A DNA stretch of 64,000 nucleotides from Thioclava nitratireducens (GTDB taxonomy: Bacteria > Pseudomonadota > Alphaproteobacteria > Rhodobacterales > Rhodobacteraceae). The position numbers were made by a program, and so were the translations under genes. The notes beneath the pieces are model-generated. The model was not told where the DNA came from and made no database searches. It was given only the letters and a program-made list of their open reading frames with translations. Shown here in pieces: positions 16,438 through 24,336 of this stretch; the stretch's first letter is position 1, and each line of letters begins with the position of its first letter. Where the stretch lies: the NCBI RefSeq assembly GCF_001940525.2, contig NZ_CP019438.1, forward strand, positions 124,001-188,000, given 5' to 3'.

Positions 16438-17883
16438 CTACGCTTCGTCGTATGCCGTTGCTCGCGCGACCTTCTTCTCAAGGTCGGCCATCGTGGACTG
16501 CCATTCGCGCACCGACGCCGTGACGCGGAAATCCGTGAGATAAGCGCGCTGCGAGTAGCGGTTCGAGTGACCGAGGAGCGCCTGCGCTGCCCATGCCGCA
16601 TCCGGCTCTTCCGTGCGGATCAGGTTCGTGACCAAGGTCCGGATCAGGTGGCCCGAAATCCCAAATTCCTCTTTCAAAAGGGCGCTCGGGTGGTAGGTGC
16701 CATACCCTTCCTCCCTAAGACTGAGCAGGTTCATCCCATCCAATTCCGCCATGCGGTCCTTGAGCTGCCACGACGGACGATCGGCCAGCACATGCGCATC
16801 GAGAAGTCGGGCCGTGAATGGCCAGAGAGTACCCAGTTCCTTTTTGCGTCGTGTCTTTGCCTGTCGAAACGCCACTTCCCAACTGCCATCGGGCAACCGT
16901 TGGATCTCGCGACCAATCCGAAACCGTGACAGGTCGCCCTGTCGGTCCGACCCGTTGACCAGAAGCGCGAAGACCACGGACTTGCGCCTGAACCGTTCGG
17001 CTTGGGCACTGTCCCCTCGGCAAGACGTCGCGGCTTCAGAAAGTCGCGCGGCCCCATGCAGGATATCGGCGAGGTCAAACGTCTTGAGAAAACGTTTGAC
17101 CTTCGCGTGTTTGCCCTCCGGCTGATCCTCCGCTTCAGCTCGCAACTGCCCGCGGATATCCGCGAACGCTTCGGCGGCGGCCCGGTCGAAGAGCCGGCCG
17201 CGATATGCGAAACCTTCGATGCGTTCGAAATAGTCCGCGGCCGAGCGTGGCGTAATACCTCTATCGACGAGCAGATAGCGCAGGAATACCTCGGCGAGAT
17301 CGGGGCAGAAGGCGTCACCGAGCGCGATGCCGCGCCCGTTAGCCCAGATCCGGGCCGTCTCGCAGGTGCCGACGGCAGCGACGACCGACGCGCGCGACTT
17401 TTGCCGAAGCGGTTTGTAGACAGTCTCACCGCGTCGAACGACCCGGTCGAGAAGAGGGAGGGCCTCGCGCCAACGCGCGGGCCATTGCTCGGGTAGCGCC
17501 GCGATCCGGGTAGAGACCCGAGGCTTTTTCGGTTTGCTGCCGTAGGTCGAGTTCAACCAGCGATCCCAGTTCTTCGTCACGTCCCGGGCCGGGGCAAGCG
17601 ACACGGTGGGATCAAACCGTGTGAGGGCCGAGATCAGGGTCCGGTAGCTCGTCCGGCTGCTCGCCGCGGCCTCGAAGTCCTCGCGACTTGCTGTTTCTGG
17701 CGTCCTGCCCACCGCCGCGAGGGCGCCGTAGAAGCGCTCGAGCGCGGCGGGTGCGCCGCGCCCCTTGAGCGTGCCTTCAACAACTGCCTCCGCAACCGCG
17801 TGGGCGACAGGCCGGGGCACATTCTGCATTCGCGCAAGCAGCCGTGCGACCCGCTCGGCGCGCGAGAAAGGTTGATGAGCCAT
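16438..17883 (-). CDS. Tyrosine recombinase 2 of the mobile module
   Basis: A 481-residue integrase-family protein. The C-terminal catalytic part has a first Arg in GSDRQGDLSRF, a candidate Lys in RQAKTRRK, the H-x-x-R box HLIRT (H412/R415), the LLGHS motif (H439), and a nucleophile Tyr nine residues later (Y448). The N-terminal 300 residues are basic and helical and unlike lambda-type integrases. It follows recombinase 1 by 9 bp. The full catalytic set suggests activity, alone or with recombinase 1. Confidence 0.8.
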   Translation of the reverse strand: MAHQPFSRAERVARLLARMQNVPRPVAHAVAEAVVEGTLKGRGAPAALERFYGALAAVGRTPETASREDFEAAASSRTSYRTLISALTRFDPTVSLAPARDVTKNWDRWLNSTYGSKPKKPRVSTRIAALPEQWPARWREALPLLDRVVRRGETVYKPLRQKSRASVVAAVGTCETARIWANGRGIALGDAFCPDLAEVFLRYLLVDRGITPRSAADYFERIEGFAYRGRLFDRAAAEAFADIRGQLRAEAEDQPEGKHAKVKRFLKTFDLADILHGAARLSEAATSCRGDSAQAERFRRKSVVFALLVNGSDRQGDLSRFRIGREIQRLPDGSWEVAFRQAKTRRKKELGTLWPFTARLLDAHVLADRPSWQLKDRMAELDGMNLLSLREEGYGTYHPSALLKEEFGISGHLIRTLVTNLIRTEEPDAAWAAQALLGHSNRYSQRAYLTDFRVTASVREWQSTMADLEKKVARATAYDEA

Positions 17884-17892
17884 GAGGCCTCC

Positions 17893-19728
17893 TCAGGAAA
17901 GGTTGAGTGTCGGGTCGAGGCGCTGGATGACCTCGGCGAAGAGACGCGACGCTTCGCGTCCGGCTCCACGCGCGTAAAACGCCTGCACCGTATCGAGCTT
18001 GTCGCCGAGCAGGTCTGCGACGACGCCATAGGCGCCGGGGTTCTGTGCAATATAGAGCGTCGCGCCGACATGCCGCATCAGGTGCGGACTGAGGCCGATC
18101 ACTCCGATCCGCGACATCCCACGATTCCAAAACTTGTTGAATGTGCCCCGCGAGATTGCCTCACCGCTCTTGATGCCCGGGAACAGGTAGGGATTGAGCT
18201 CGGAATCTGTCCCGTGACGCGTGCACCACTTTTCGCGCCCTTCCTCGATCCAGAGCGCGAGCGTCTTCCACTGAACCGCCGGCACCTCGTGGAAAATGTC
18301 GCGATTGTTTTTCACACGCGTTCGGGCAATGTCGATCATCGCCAAGGCCCCCTTGCGACGCGGGAGGCAAAGCTCGGCTCCTTGCCCGCTTATTGTCAGC
18401 TCGTGGATGTTGCGCGTCCGCAGGGGGCGCGAGAGCTGAAGAGCCATCGCTGCCGAGGCCATCGCCAAATGAAGCGCCTCGGTCTGGGCATGCACCCCCA
18501 ATTTGTCCCACCCATCAAGCCCGCGCCGCGCTTCGCGTGCCAAAACGCGCGGACCTGTCAGGATGGCTCGAACCACCTCGGGGTTGTGATCCAGGAGCTT
18601 GAGAAACGCCGCGCGTTCTGCCGCCATCTCGTTTGCGTAGTCGCTGTTCACGGCGTCGGAAAATCGCAAATCAGCGATCGCATCGAGCACGTCGTCACCG
18701 AGGTCATTGCGCTTCGCGAGCGTATCGAGGGTAGCAAGCCAAGAGTTCGTCGAAGACGTCTCCTTGACCGTCTTGAGGGTTTTGCTTTGCTTCGTCCTCT
18801 CCGCGTATTTTGCGGTCGCCATTTTGACATTCTTGGAGGTCAGAAGGTCTTCGAGCTGAGCGACGCCAGGGGGCGGTGTGCGGTCCTCCCATGTGTGCCG
18901 GATCAGCCAGGACAGAGCCTGGCGGTGGTTTTTGCGTCTAAGCTCAGGGTTGCGGATCTTGCGCTTGTTCTTGCTCCGTCGCGGCAGCGGGTCTTCGCCG
19001 AGTTTGCCCCCGAAACGATCGCGCTGCGGCCGCTCCCCATTGATAGCCCGCTCGATCGCCGTTTCGCAGGATGCGACCAGAGACGCTGGTAGCGCCGTCC
19101 AGTCGAGCGGAGCGTCCCGTAGTCCCGGAAGGGACCCCACCGGCGATGTCGGGAGCAGGGCGGCGATTTCTTCATGCCGGTCCCTTTGGGTGATCATCTT
19201 GTCGAGGAGCCTGAACGAGCGACGGAAGGAAGCGGTCTTGTCCGCTGGAATACGCGAGAGCGCTTTGGCGGCCGCTTCGTTATCGAGCTCTGCGGGAAAA
19301 ACCTCCCCGACGCGCGCCCGCAGATTTGCGAGCGATACGTCTGCCATTCCGGGCAGCAGTTTTTTCCCATCGGGCCCCGGACGGTTCTGCACTCGCTTGG
19401 CGTAATCGATCAACTGGTCCCATGCGAGGCGCGCATCGGGAGCGACAGGCGCCTCTGCGGTCGCCTCCTGCGCTTTCCGGATCGCGGCGCTGATTTTTCC
19501 CGACCAGGTATGAAAAGCGCGCTCCGCCGCCTTCGGCGTCGCGGCCCGAAACTCCCCGGCCCAGACGATATGGCGGGCAATCTCGGTCCATGCGACGTCA
19601 TCTGCGGGAACCTGCTTGAGGGTTCGGCCGGTCAGCTTCTCGACGCGGCGAAACGCGGCGCCGTAAGCCTGTGCGGAGGACTCGGAATAGAGATTGGGCA
19701 GGGCGAGGTAGATATCGTTGAGAGTCAT
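17893..19728 (-). CDS. Tyrosine recombinase 1 of the mobile module
   Basis: This 611-residue protein has the tyrosine recombinase fold at its C-terminus: LSRPLRTRNIHEL (first Arg), a Lys/Arg region VKNNRDIFHEVP, the box HLMRH (H549, R552), LLGDKLDTVQAFY and a Tyr near residue 585. The usual His/Trp of the LGH motif is Asp here, which is notable. The protein is long for the family. Its N-terminal 330 residues are probably DNA-binding. It is translated just before recombinase 2 (9-bp gap), and both look like partners of one strand-exchange system. Confidence 0.75.
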   Translation of the reverse strand: MTLNDIYLALPNLYSESSAQAYGAAFRRVEKLTGRTLKQVPADDVAWTEIARHIVWAGEFRAATPKAAERAFHTWSGKISAAIRKAQEATAEAPVAPDARLAWDQLIDYAKRVQNRPGPDGKKLLPGMADVSLANLRARVGEVFPAELDNEAAAKALSRIPADKTASFRRSFRLLDKMITQRDRHEEIAALLPTSPVGSLPGLRDAPLDWTALPASLVASCETAIERAINGERPQRDRFGGKLGEDPLPRRSKNKRKIRNPELRRKNHRQALSWLIRHTWEDRTPPPGVAQLEDLLTSKNVKMATAKYAERTKQSKTLKTVKETSSTNSWLATLDTLAKRNDLGDDVLDAIADLRFSDAVNSDYANEMAAERAAFLKLLDHNPEVVRAILTGPRVLAREARRGLDGWDKLGVHAQTEALHLAMASAAMALQLSRPLRTRNIHELTISGQGAELCLPRRKGALAMIDIARTRVKNNRDIFHEVPAVQWKTLALWIEEGREKWCTRHGTDSELNPYLFPGIKSGEAISRGTFNKFWNRGMSRIGVIGLSPHLMRHVGATLYIAQNPGAYGVVADLLGDKLDTVQAFYARGAGREASRLFAEVIQRLDPTLNLS

Positions 19729-19899
19729 TATTTCATCCTTGCTGGTAAGATTTCATCTGCTGAGTGGCGCGTTCATTCGGACCAAGATGAACGAGACGCT
19801 CACGCAGATTTGGCCCATTAAGTTCGGGGGGTGTTTGGTTCAAAGGGGTAGAAAACCCGTTCAAATTGCGGTTTTGCCGTTCAGGCGCAGTGGCGGCGA

Positions 19900-20295
19900 T
19901 CACAGCCATGAGCACAGCCAGCGATCGATCTCAGCGGCCACAAAACGGACGCGTGTGCCGATCCTGCGGCAGGGCAGGGTGCCCTCTCGCGCCTTGGTGA
20001 TGAGCGTCGATGGCCGGTAGGGCACGCGCATTGCCGCCTGCTCGGAGGTTAGCAAGCGCTGTCGATAGGCGGCTTCCATTCCCGCTGGCGGCTGCCCGCC
20101 CTCAAACGCCCAGATTGTCTCCCAAGAATAGCCCCTGCGCCGGCCCTCGCGGACCGGGAGCAGGAGGCCGTCTTTCTCGGCGCGCCAGAGTGTCGCATCG
20201 CTCCCTGCCTGCCAGCGGCGAAGCAGGTCGGCGGCACTCAGGAGGGTTGAGGCGTGATCGACGTCAGAGGTCTTGGAGCGTTTCGGCATCGGCAT
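19900..20295 (-). CDS. Small protein with HTH (excisionase/MerR-like) domains
   Basis: A 131-residue protein with two repeated helix-turn-helix-like halves. The first (LLSAADLLRRWQAGSDATLWR) resembles an AlpA/excisionase motif, and the second (LLTSEQAAMRVPYRPSTLI, then RFVAAEIDRWL) is a clear HTH_17-type Xis domain. Xis-type proteins direct integrase toward excision or regulate the module. Its start overlaps the end of the primase gene by 32 bp, so they are one operon. No other function is visible. Confidence 0.65.
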   Translation of the reverse strand: MPMPKRSKTSDVDHASTLLSAADLLRRWQAGSDATLWRAEKDGLLLPVREGRRRGYSWETIWAFEGGQPPAGMEAAYRQRLLTSEQAAMRVPYRPSTLITKAREGTLPCRRIGTRVRFVAAEIDRWLCSWL

Positions 20296-21784
20296 TTCCT
20301 TTCGTTGGAAAGGAGAGAGGGAAATCGCCGTTCAAATCCAAATTTTCGCGTTCAGAATTTTCAGGGGGTGGCAGAGTAGGGGGTGCGGGTGCCGGGCTGG
20401 GGGCTTTTCGTGCTGCTGGGAAATTCCAGCTGCGATCCTGCCCTATGGTTCCCCCTGTCCCGGGCACGGACCTGTCCGGACCTTGTGCCACAAGGCGAGG
20501 CGGAAGCGTTCCGTCCTTCTTGCGCTTGTAGTAGGTGGTTCGGCTCAGGCCGTATTCTTTCCAGATCTCAAGGCGCGAGGCGTTGTTCTCGGCAAGATAT
20601 TCCGCTCGCGTTTGCGCCCCATTCCGCTCGCGCCGTTTCCGTTCGGCCTCTGCCTTTCGACGCTTTCGTTCTTGAGCAGGCACGATCTGGCGCAGGCCGA
20701 GGGCGCGTGCGTCCTCTCCTGAAATTCCGAGCCGTTCCGCGAGTGTCGCGCCGGAATAGTGATAGCGGCCATCTTTGAGCGGGGTCGTGCTAGGCGCCCG
20801 GGCGGCTTGTTTTTCCGCGCTGCGAATGATCGCCGCGACTTCCTGCGGGGGGAGATCAGGTGTCGCGACCTGAGCCATCTCGTCGATTTTCCGCGCGAGT
20901 TCAGTCTCTCGTGGATCATGCGTCAGAGAAGTCGCGAAGATATGCAGCCAGGTGTTCCGCAGGCCCTCCGGGAGCCGCCCGCCGTGCGACATCCGGATAG
21001 CTTCGAGGTCATCGCGGATCTGACGAAAACGTGCCGCCGGGGGAAGGCCGAAAGGCATCGCGCGTGCGGGAGCGGTCGGGCGCCGCTTCGCGCGTTTTTC
21101 TGCGCGAAGCACTTGCAGTTGAGCGCGGGTGGGCAGGCCCGCAGCTTGGAAGATCTCGTCGGAGAGGGCATCGAAGTGGTGCCGTGCGGCACTTCCGCCG
21201 GAGACGCGCACCCGCCGTCCGGACTTCTCATTGATACTGCCCGGGAGCCGAAAGATGCGCGCCGCTTCCTGGCTCGAGCGATCGACACCGAACCTTGCGA
21301 ACACATCCCCGAGTGCGCGCATCGTCGATTGCCAGCGAGGCAAAACTTGGGGCGGCATTTCATTGATAAGCCAGATCAGGGCAGAGCCGCGTCCACTCTG
21401 CAGCACCACGGAGGGCGCGGGAAGGTCGGAGGCACAGACGTGGCGCAGGATCGCCGCTTCGACCTCGTCCCGGCTCTGCCCGCGCCATTCATCCGTCATG
21501 TGCCAGTCGAGATCTACGTAGACCGCGTTCAGAGCCTTGAGCTGGTCGAGGTTTCGCCGTCGTGAAAATCGGTTCATAGACAGATATGCTCGACCATCGA
21601 GCAATCCAGATAAGCCTAAACTCAGGTCACTGGCGGCCAGGCATCGGTTGTGCGCCCTGGAACCTTCGAACCAAAGGATCGCAGGCCGACCGTGAGAATG
21701 GCGCGGGTGGAGGAGCTCAACATAAGCTTCCGCAGAGAGATCTTCGATCGAGGGCGGGGTGTGGAGTGTGGCGAGGCTTTGCAT
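20264..21784 (-). CDS. RepB/AEP-like replicative primase
   Basis: This 506-residue protein fits plasmid-type archaeo-eukaryotic primases. Residue 91-93 forms the metal-binding D-x-D (VYVDLDWHM). Residues 128-138 give LQSGRGSALIW, matching the S-G-x-G-x-x-x-W motif. Residues 168-185 hold DRSSQEAARIFRLPGSIN, the nucleotide-binding ARIxRLPGSxN pattern. The C-terminal third is charged and includes a possible HTH stretch (GLSRTTYYKRKKDG). Such primases start replication of plasmids and some integrative elements. It is the first gene of the module. Confidence 0.72.
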   Translation of the reverse strand: MQSLATLHTPPSIEDLSAEAYVELLHPRHSHGRPAILWFEGSRAHNRCLAASDLSLGLSGLLDGRAYLSMNRFSRRRNLDQLKALNAVYVDLDWHMTDEWRGQSRDEVEAAILRHVCASDLPAPSVVLQSGRGSALIWLINEMPPQVLPRWQSTMRALGDVFARFGVDRSSQEAARIFRLPGSINEKSGRRVRVSGGSAARHHFDALSDEIFQAAGLPTRAQLQVLRAEKRAKRRPTAPARAMPFGLPPAARFRQIRDDLEAIRMSHGGRLPEGLRNTWLHIFATSLTHDPRETELARKIDEMAQVATPDLPPQEVAAIIRSAEKQAARAPSTTPLKDGRYHYSGATLAERLGISGEDARALGLRQIVPAQERKRRKAEAERKRRERNGAQTRAEYLAENNASRLEIWKEYGLSRTTYYKRKKDGTLPPRLVAQGPDRSVPGTGGTIGQDRSWNFPAARKAPSPAPAPPTLPPPENSERENLDLNGDFPLSFPTKGNADAETLQDL

Positions 21785-21830
21785 CGACCGGACATGGATC
21801 GGTTGATGCGGCGCGGAAGCGATTTGCTGG

Positions 21831-21972
21831 CATCAACAATCGGGGGGAGAATTCCTACCAACCAATTCGACGACGAGAGCGGATCGTGAAAGGGTTCAAA
21901 TCGCCCGCGCACTTGCAGCGCTTCGCCTCGATCCACGGCCGGTCGCCGCGAGGTTCATGTGCAGCTGTCTGA
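21831..21972 (+). pseudogene. Relic of an IS6-family transposase C-terminus
   Basis: The reading frame INNRGENSYQPIRRRERIVK followed by GFKSPAHLQRFASIHG matches the end of IS6-family transposases (the conserved NNRAENSHQPTRRRE and FKSxxxxQRFLS segments) but has no upstream catalytic domain. It lies right beside the module's presumed right end and just upstream of the gntR operator. It is a leftover insertion, not a gene. Confidence 0.6.
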
Positions 21973-22011
21973 CGCGGTCATTGTCAAATCCGCACTTCGC
22001 TGAAATAGTGA

Positions 22012-22029
22012 GAGTTGTTGACAGTTTTC
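22012..22029. promoter_or_regulatory. GntR-type operator/-35 upstream of gntR
   Basis: GAGTTGTTGACAGTTTTC shares TGTTGACAGTTT with the site at 22782-22797 before the TTT genes. It contains TTGACA and lies just upstream of the GntR gene start, which suggests autoregulation. Confidence 0.5.
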
Positions 22030-22042
22030 AAAAGATGGCCCG

Positions 22043-22744
22043 ATGACCCGGAAATCCGAACCTGCCCGCTATATTTCTTCGGTCGAGAAGATCAATCAAA
22101 GGCGCGCGCAGACCTTGGCGTCTATTGCCTCCGAGGCGATCCGCGAGATGATCATCGAGGGACATCTGCGGTCGGGCGACCGGATCAATGAGAGCCATCT
22201 TGCGGATCGGTTGGGAATCAGCCGGGGGCCGGTGCGCGAAGCCTGCCGGAGCCTCGAGCAAGCGGGGCTGCTTTACAGCACTACGAACAAGGGGGCGTTC
22301 GTCCGCGAGCTTTCCGAGGAAGAGGCGCGCTACCTCTATGAGTTGCGTGGGGCGCTGACCGGCCTCGCCGGCAGGCTCATCGCGCTGCGTGGGACGGATG
22401 CTGCGATCGCCGATCTGCGCAAGCGGGTCGAGAAGATGGACCGCGCGGTGAAAGACGACGATGCCGCAGGCTATTTCAAGCTCAACCTCGAGTTCCACGA
22501 CGCGCTGATTGCCGCCGCTCAAAATCCTGCACTGGAAAGCCGTTATCGCGAAATCGTCGACCAGCTGCACCTCATGCGTCGGCGCGGCCTCGTCGATGCC
22601 CATAACATCCAGGTCTCGAACGAAGAGCACCAGCACATCCTCGATGCGCTCGAAGCGCGCGATCCCGATCTGGCGGAGCGCCGGATGCGCGAGCATGTCG
22701 AGGGCGGTTTCTCGCGTCTTCAACAAAGCCTTCACACGGCGTAA
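22043..22744 (+). CDS. GntR/FCD-family regulator of the TTT operon
   Basis: A 233-residue regulator. Residues about 20-85 form the winged helix (DRINESHLADRLGISRGPVREACRSLEQ). Residues about 95-225 are an all-helical FCD sensor domain with its metal ligands (NLEFHDALIAAA, EEHQHILDAL, REHVEGG). Gene order, shared operator sequence and divergence from no other gene point to control of the adjacent transporter genes. FCD proteins typically sense an organic acid, here probably the transported substrate. The relic IS lies directly upstream. Confidence 0.9.
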   Translation: MTRKSEPARYISSVEKINQRRAQTLASIASEAIREMIIEGHLRSGDRINESHLADRLGISRGPVREACRSLEQAGLLYSTTNKGAFVRELSEEEARYLYELRGALTGLAGRLIALRGTDAAIADLRKRVEKMDRAVKDDDAAGYFKLNLEFHDALIAAAQNPALESRYREIVDQLHLMRRRGLVDAHNIQVSNEEHQHILDALEARDPDLAERRMREHVEGGFSRLQQSLHTA

Positions 22745-22781
22745 CGGCGGGCCCTATGCGGTCTGCGAATTAACATTTCGA

Positions 22782-22797
22782 AAACTGTTGACAGTTT
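22782..22797. promoter_or_regulatory. Operator and -35 upstream of the TTT operon
   Basis: AAACTGTTGACAGTTT is a near-perfect palindrome (arms AACTGT and ACAGTT around TG). It contains TTGACA, so a bound regulator would block the promoter. It lies 50 bp before the TctC start and repeats the core of the site before gntR. Confidence 0.6.
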
Positions 22798-22846
22798 ACA
22801 GGTCATTAACCGATAGTCCTCTGAGAAACGATGAAGGGAGGAATTC

Positions 22847-23803
22847 ATGCGTGTTCTTGGAAAGCTCTGGGCCGGGGCGCTTGTCGTCGCCGCGTCTGCC
22901 ATGCCCGCACTTGCCGACGAGTATCCGTCGCAACCGATCGAGATCATCACTCACGCGTCTGCCGGTGGGGGAACCGACACGACTGCGCGCGCCTTGGCCG
23001 CCGCGGCGGCAAAGCCGCTCGGCACACAGGTCTTCGTGAATATCAAGCAAGGCGGCGGCGGTGCCGTGGCGATGGGCTATGCGAAGACCCAGCCCGAAGA
23101 CGGCTACCATCTGATGGCGATCACGCCGACCCATCTGATCACGATGGCCCGTGGCCGCGCCCCGGTTTCGATCGATGACGTGAAAGGTGTCGTGCGGACC
23201 ACGGACGATCCGATCATCGTCACGGTGAATGCCGCCAGCGGCATCAAATCGATCGACGAGCTGATCGAGGCGTCCAAATCCTCGCCGATCAAATGGGGCG
23301 GGACGCAGGTCGGCGGTATCGATCATATCGCCGCGATGACCTTCGCCAACAAGACCGGCACCAAGGTCTCCTACGTCCCGTTCGACGGCGGTGGCGCGAT
23401 GGTCACCAACCTGATGGGCAAGAACATTCAGGCCGCCGGGCTGAACTACGGCGAGGCCGCCGACGGTATCGAAGCGGGCGACTTCGTGCCGCTCGCAATC
23501 ATGGCGCCGAAGCGGATGTCGAGCCTGCCCGACGTTCCGACGCTGGCCGAAGAAGGCTTCCCGGGTGTGAACTTCTCGACCGTGCGCGGCATCATCGCGC
23601 TGAAAGGCGTGCCGGATGACAGGCTCGCCGTGGCGGAGAAAGGCTTCATCGAAGGCATGAAGACCGATCAATACCAGAAATACCTGACGGGTATCGGTCT
23701 GGACGGCTCCAGCGTCGCGGGCTCCGAGGAATGGGATGCCCAGATCCGCGAGATGTATTCCAACATCGAAACGACGCTGAAATCGCTCGGCCTCGCGAAG
23801 TGA
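22847..23803 (+). CDS. tctC: TTT transporter substrate-binding protein (TctC)
   Basis: This 318-residue protein has a signal peptide (GALVVAASAMPALA) and the Bug/TctC fold: the beta-strand-glycine motif IIEITHASAGGGTD-like segment after residue 25, then GGGGAVAMGYAKTQPEDGY and SYVPFDGGGAMVTNLMG. Bug-type proteins bind carboxylates through backbone contacts in a cleft. It is first in the operon, about 50 bp after the operator, with tctB and tctA downstream. The substrate is unknown. The nearby dehydratase-like and hydroxyacid dehydrogenase genes suggest a tricarboxylate or hydroxy-acid. Confidence 0.92.
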   Translation: MRVLGKLWAGALVVAASAMPALADEYPSQPIEIITHASAGGGTDTTARALAAAAAKPLGTQVFVNIKQGGGGAVAMGYAKTQPEDGYHLMAITPTHLITMARGRAPVSIDDVKGVVRTTDDPIIVTVNAASGIKSIDELIEASKSSPIKWGGTQVGGIDHIAAMTFANKTGTKVSYVPFDGGGAMVTNLMGKNIQAAGLNYGEAADGIEAGDFVPLAIMAPKRMSSLPDVPTLAEEGFPGVNFSTVRGIIALKGVPDDRLAVAEKGFIEGMKTDQYQKYLTGIGLDGSSVAGSEEWDAQIREMYSNIETTLKSLGLAK

Positions 23804-23863
23804 CGACGGCTGCGCGGGCGGCCCTGATGCCGCCCGCGCGCGCTCCAGCATTACAGGTGAACC

Positions 23864-24325
23864 ATGTCACTCAGCCGCGATAGCGTGACGGGGATATTGC
23901 TCCTCGTGATCTGCGCTCTCCTTTGGTACGCGACGACGACTTTCGACAGTGATCCGATGGGCATGACCACAGGCATGCCCGCGACAGAGATGCCGCGCCT
24001 CGTCATCGGCGTCATCGCCATGCTCTCGCTCGCGCTGACGGTGCAGGGCCTGTCGCCGAAGAACAAGACCCGGTTTGGCGCGGTCGCGTGGCAGGTGCCG
24101 GTGACGGCGATCATCCTCGGTGCGATTGCGGTGCTGCTGTCCACCATCGGTCTGCCGCTCGGCTTCTTCATCGTCTGCACGGTGATCCCGATCCTCTGGG
24201 GCTCGCGCCGCTACGTGGCGATCGTGCTCTTCGCGCTCGCCACGCCGATCGCGATCTACGTCATCTTTCAACTGCTGCTCTCCGTGCGCCTGCCGCTCGG
24301 TCCGCTCGCCGCGCTCGGTCTTTAA
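23864..24325 (+). CDS. tctB: TTT transporter small membrane subunit (TctB)
   Basis: A 153-residue protein with four predicted membrane helices, as in TctB, and the family's loosely conserved sequence (TTFDSDPMG, ETFRLVIG-like after helix 1). TctB works as the small membrane partner of TctA. It follows tctC by 60 bp and precedes tctA by 11 bp, so the three make the full secondary transporter. A long antisense frame over it is a shadow. Confidence 0.85.
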   Translation: MSLSRDSVTGILLLVICALLWYATTTFDSDPMGMTTGMPATEMPRLVIGVIAMLSLALTVQGLSPKNKTRFGAVAWQVPVTAIILGAIAVLLSTIGLPLGFFIVCTVIPILWGSRRYVAIVLFALATPIAIYVIFQLLLSVRLPLGPLAALGL

Positions 24326-24336
24326 GGACACCCGAT

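Larger units (their letters stand above)
15579..21784 (-). mobile_element. Mobile module: primase, HTH, two tyrosine recombinases, KfrA-like protein
   Basis: Five minus-strand genes run in order: AEP-type primase (21784), excisionase-like HTH (20295), recombinase 1 (19728), recombinase 2 (17883) and a KfrA-like coiled-coil protein (16157). The two-recombinase-plus-coiled-coil core is reminiscent of Tn554 (tnpA, tnpB, tnpC), but the added primase and HTH protein are not part of that system. An IS1182 element abuts the left side, and an IS6-family transposase relic the right. No attachment-site repeat or tRNA is visible at either edge, so the true ends are unknown. Confidence 0.6.
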
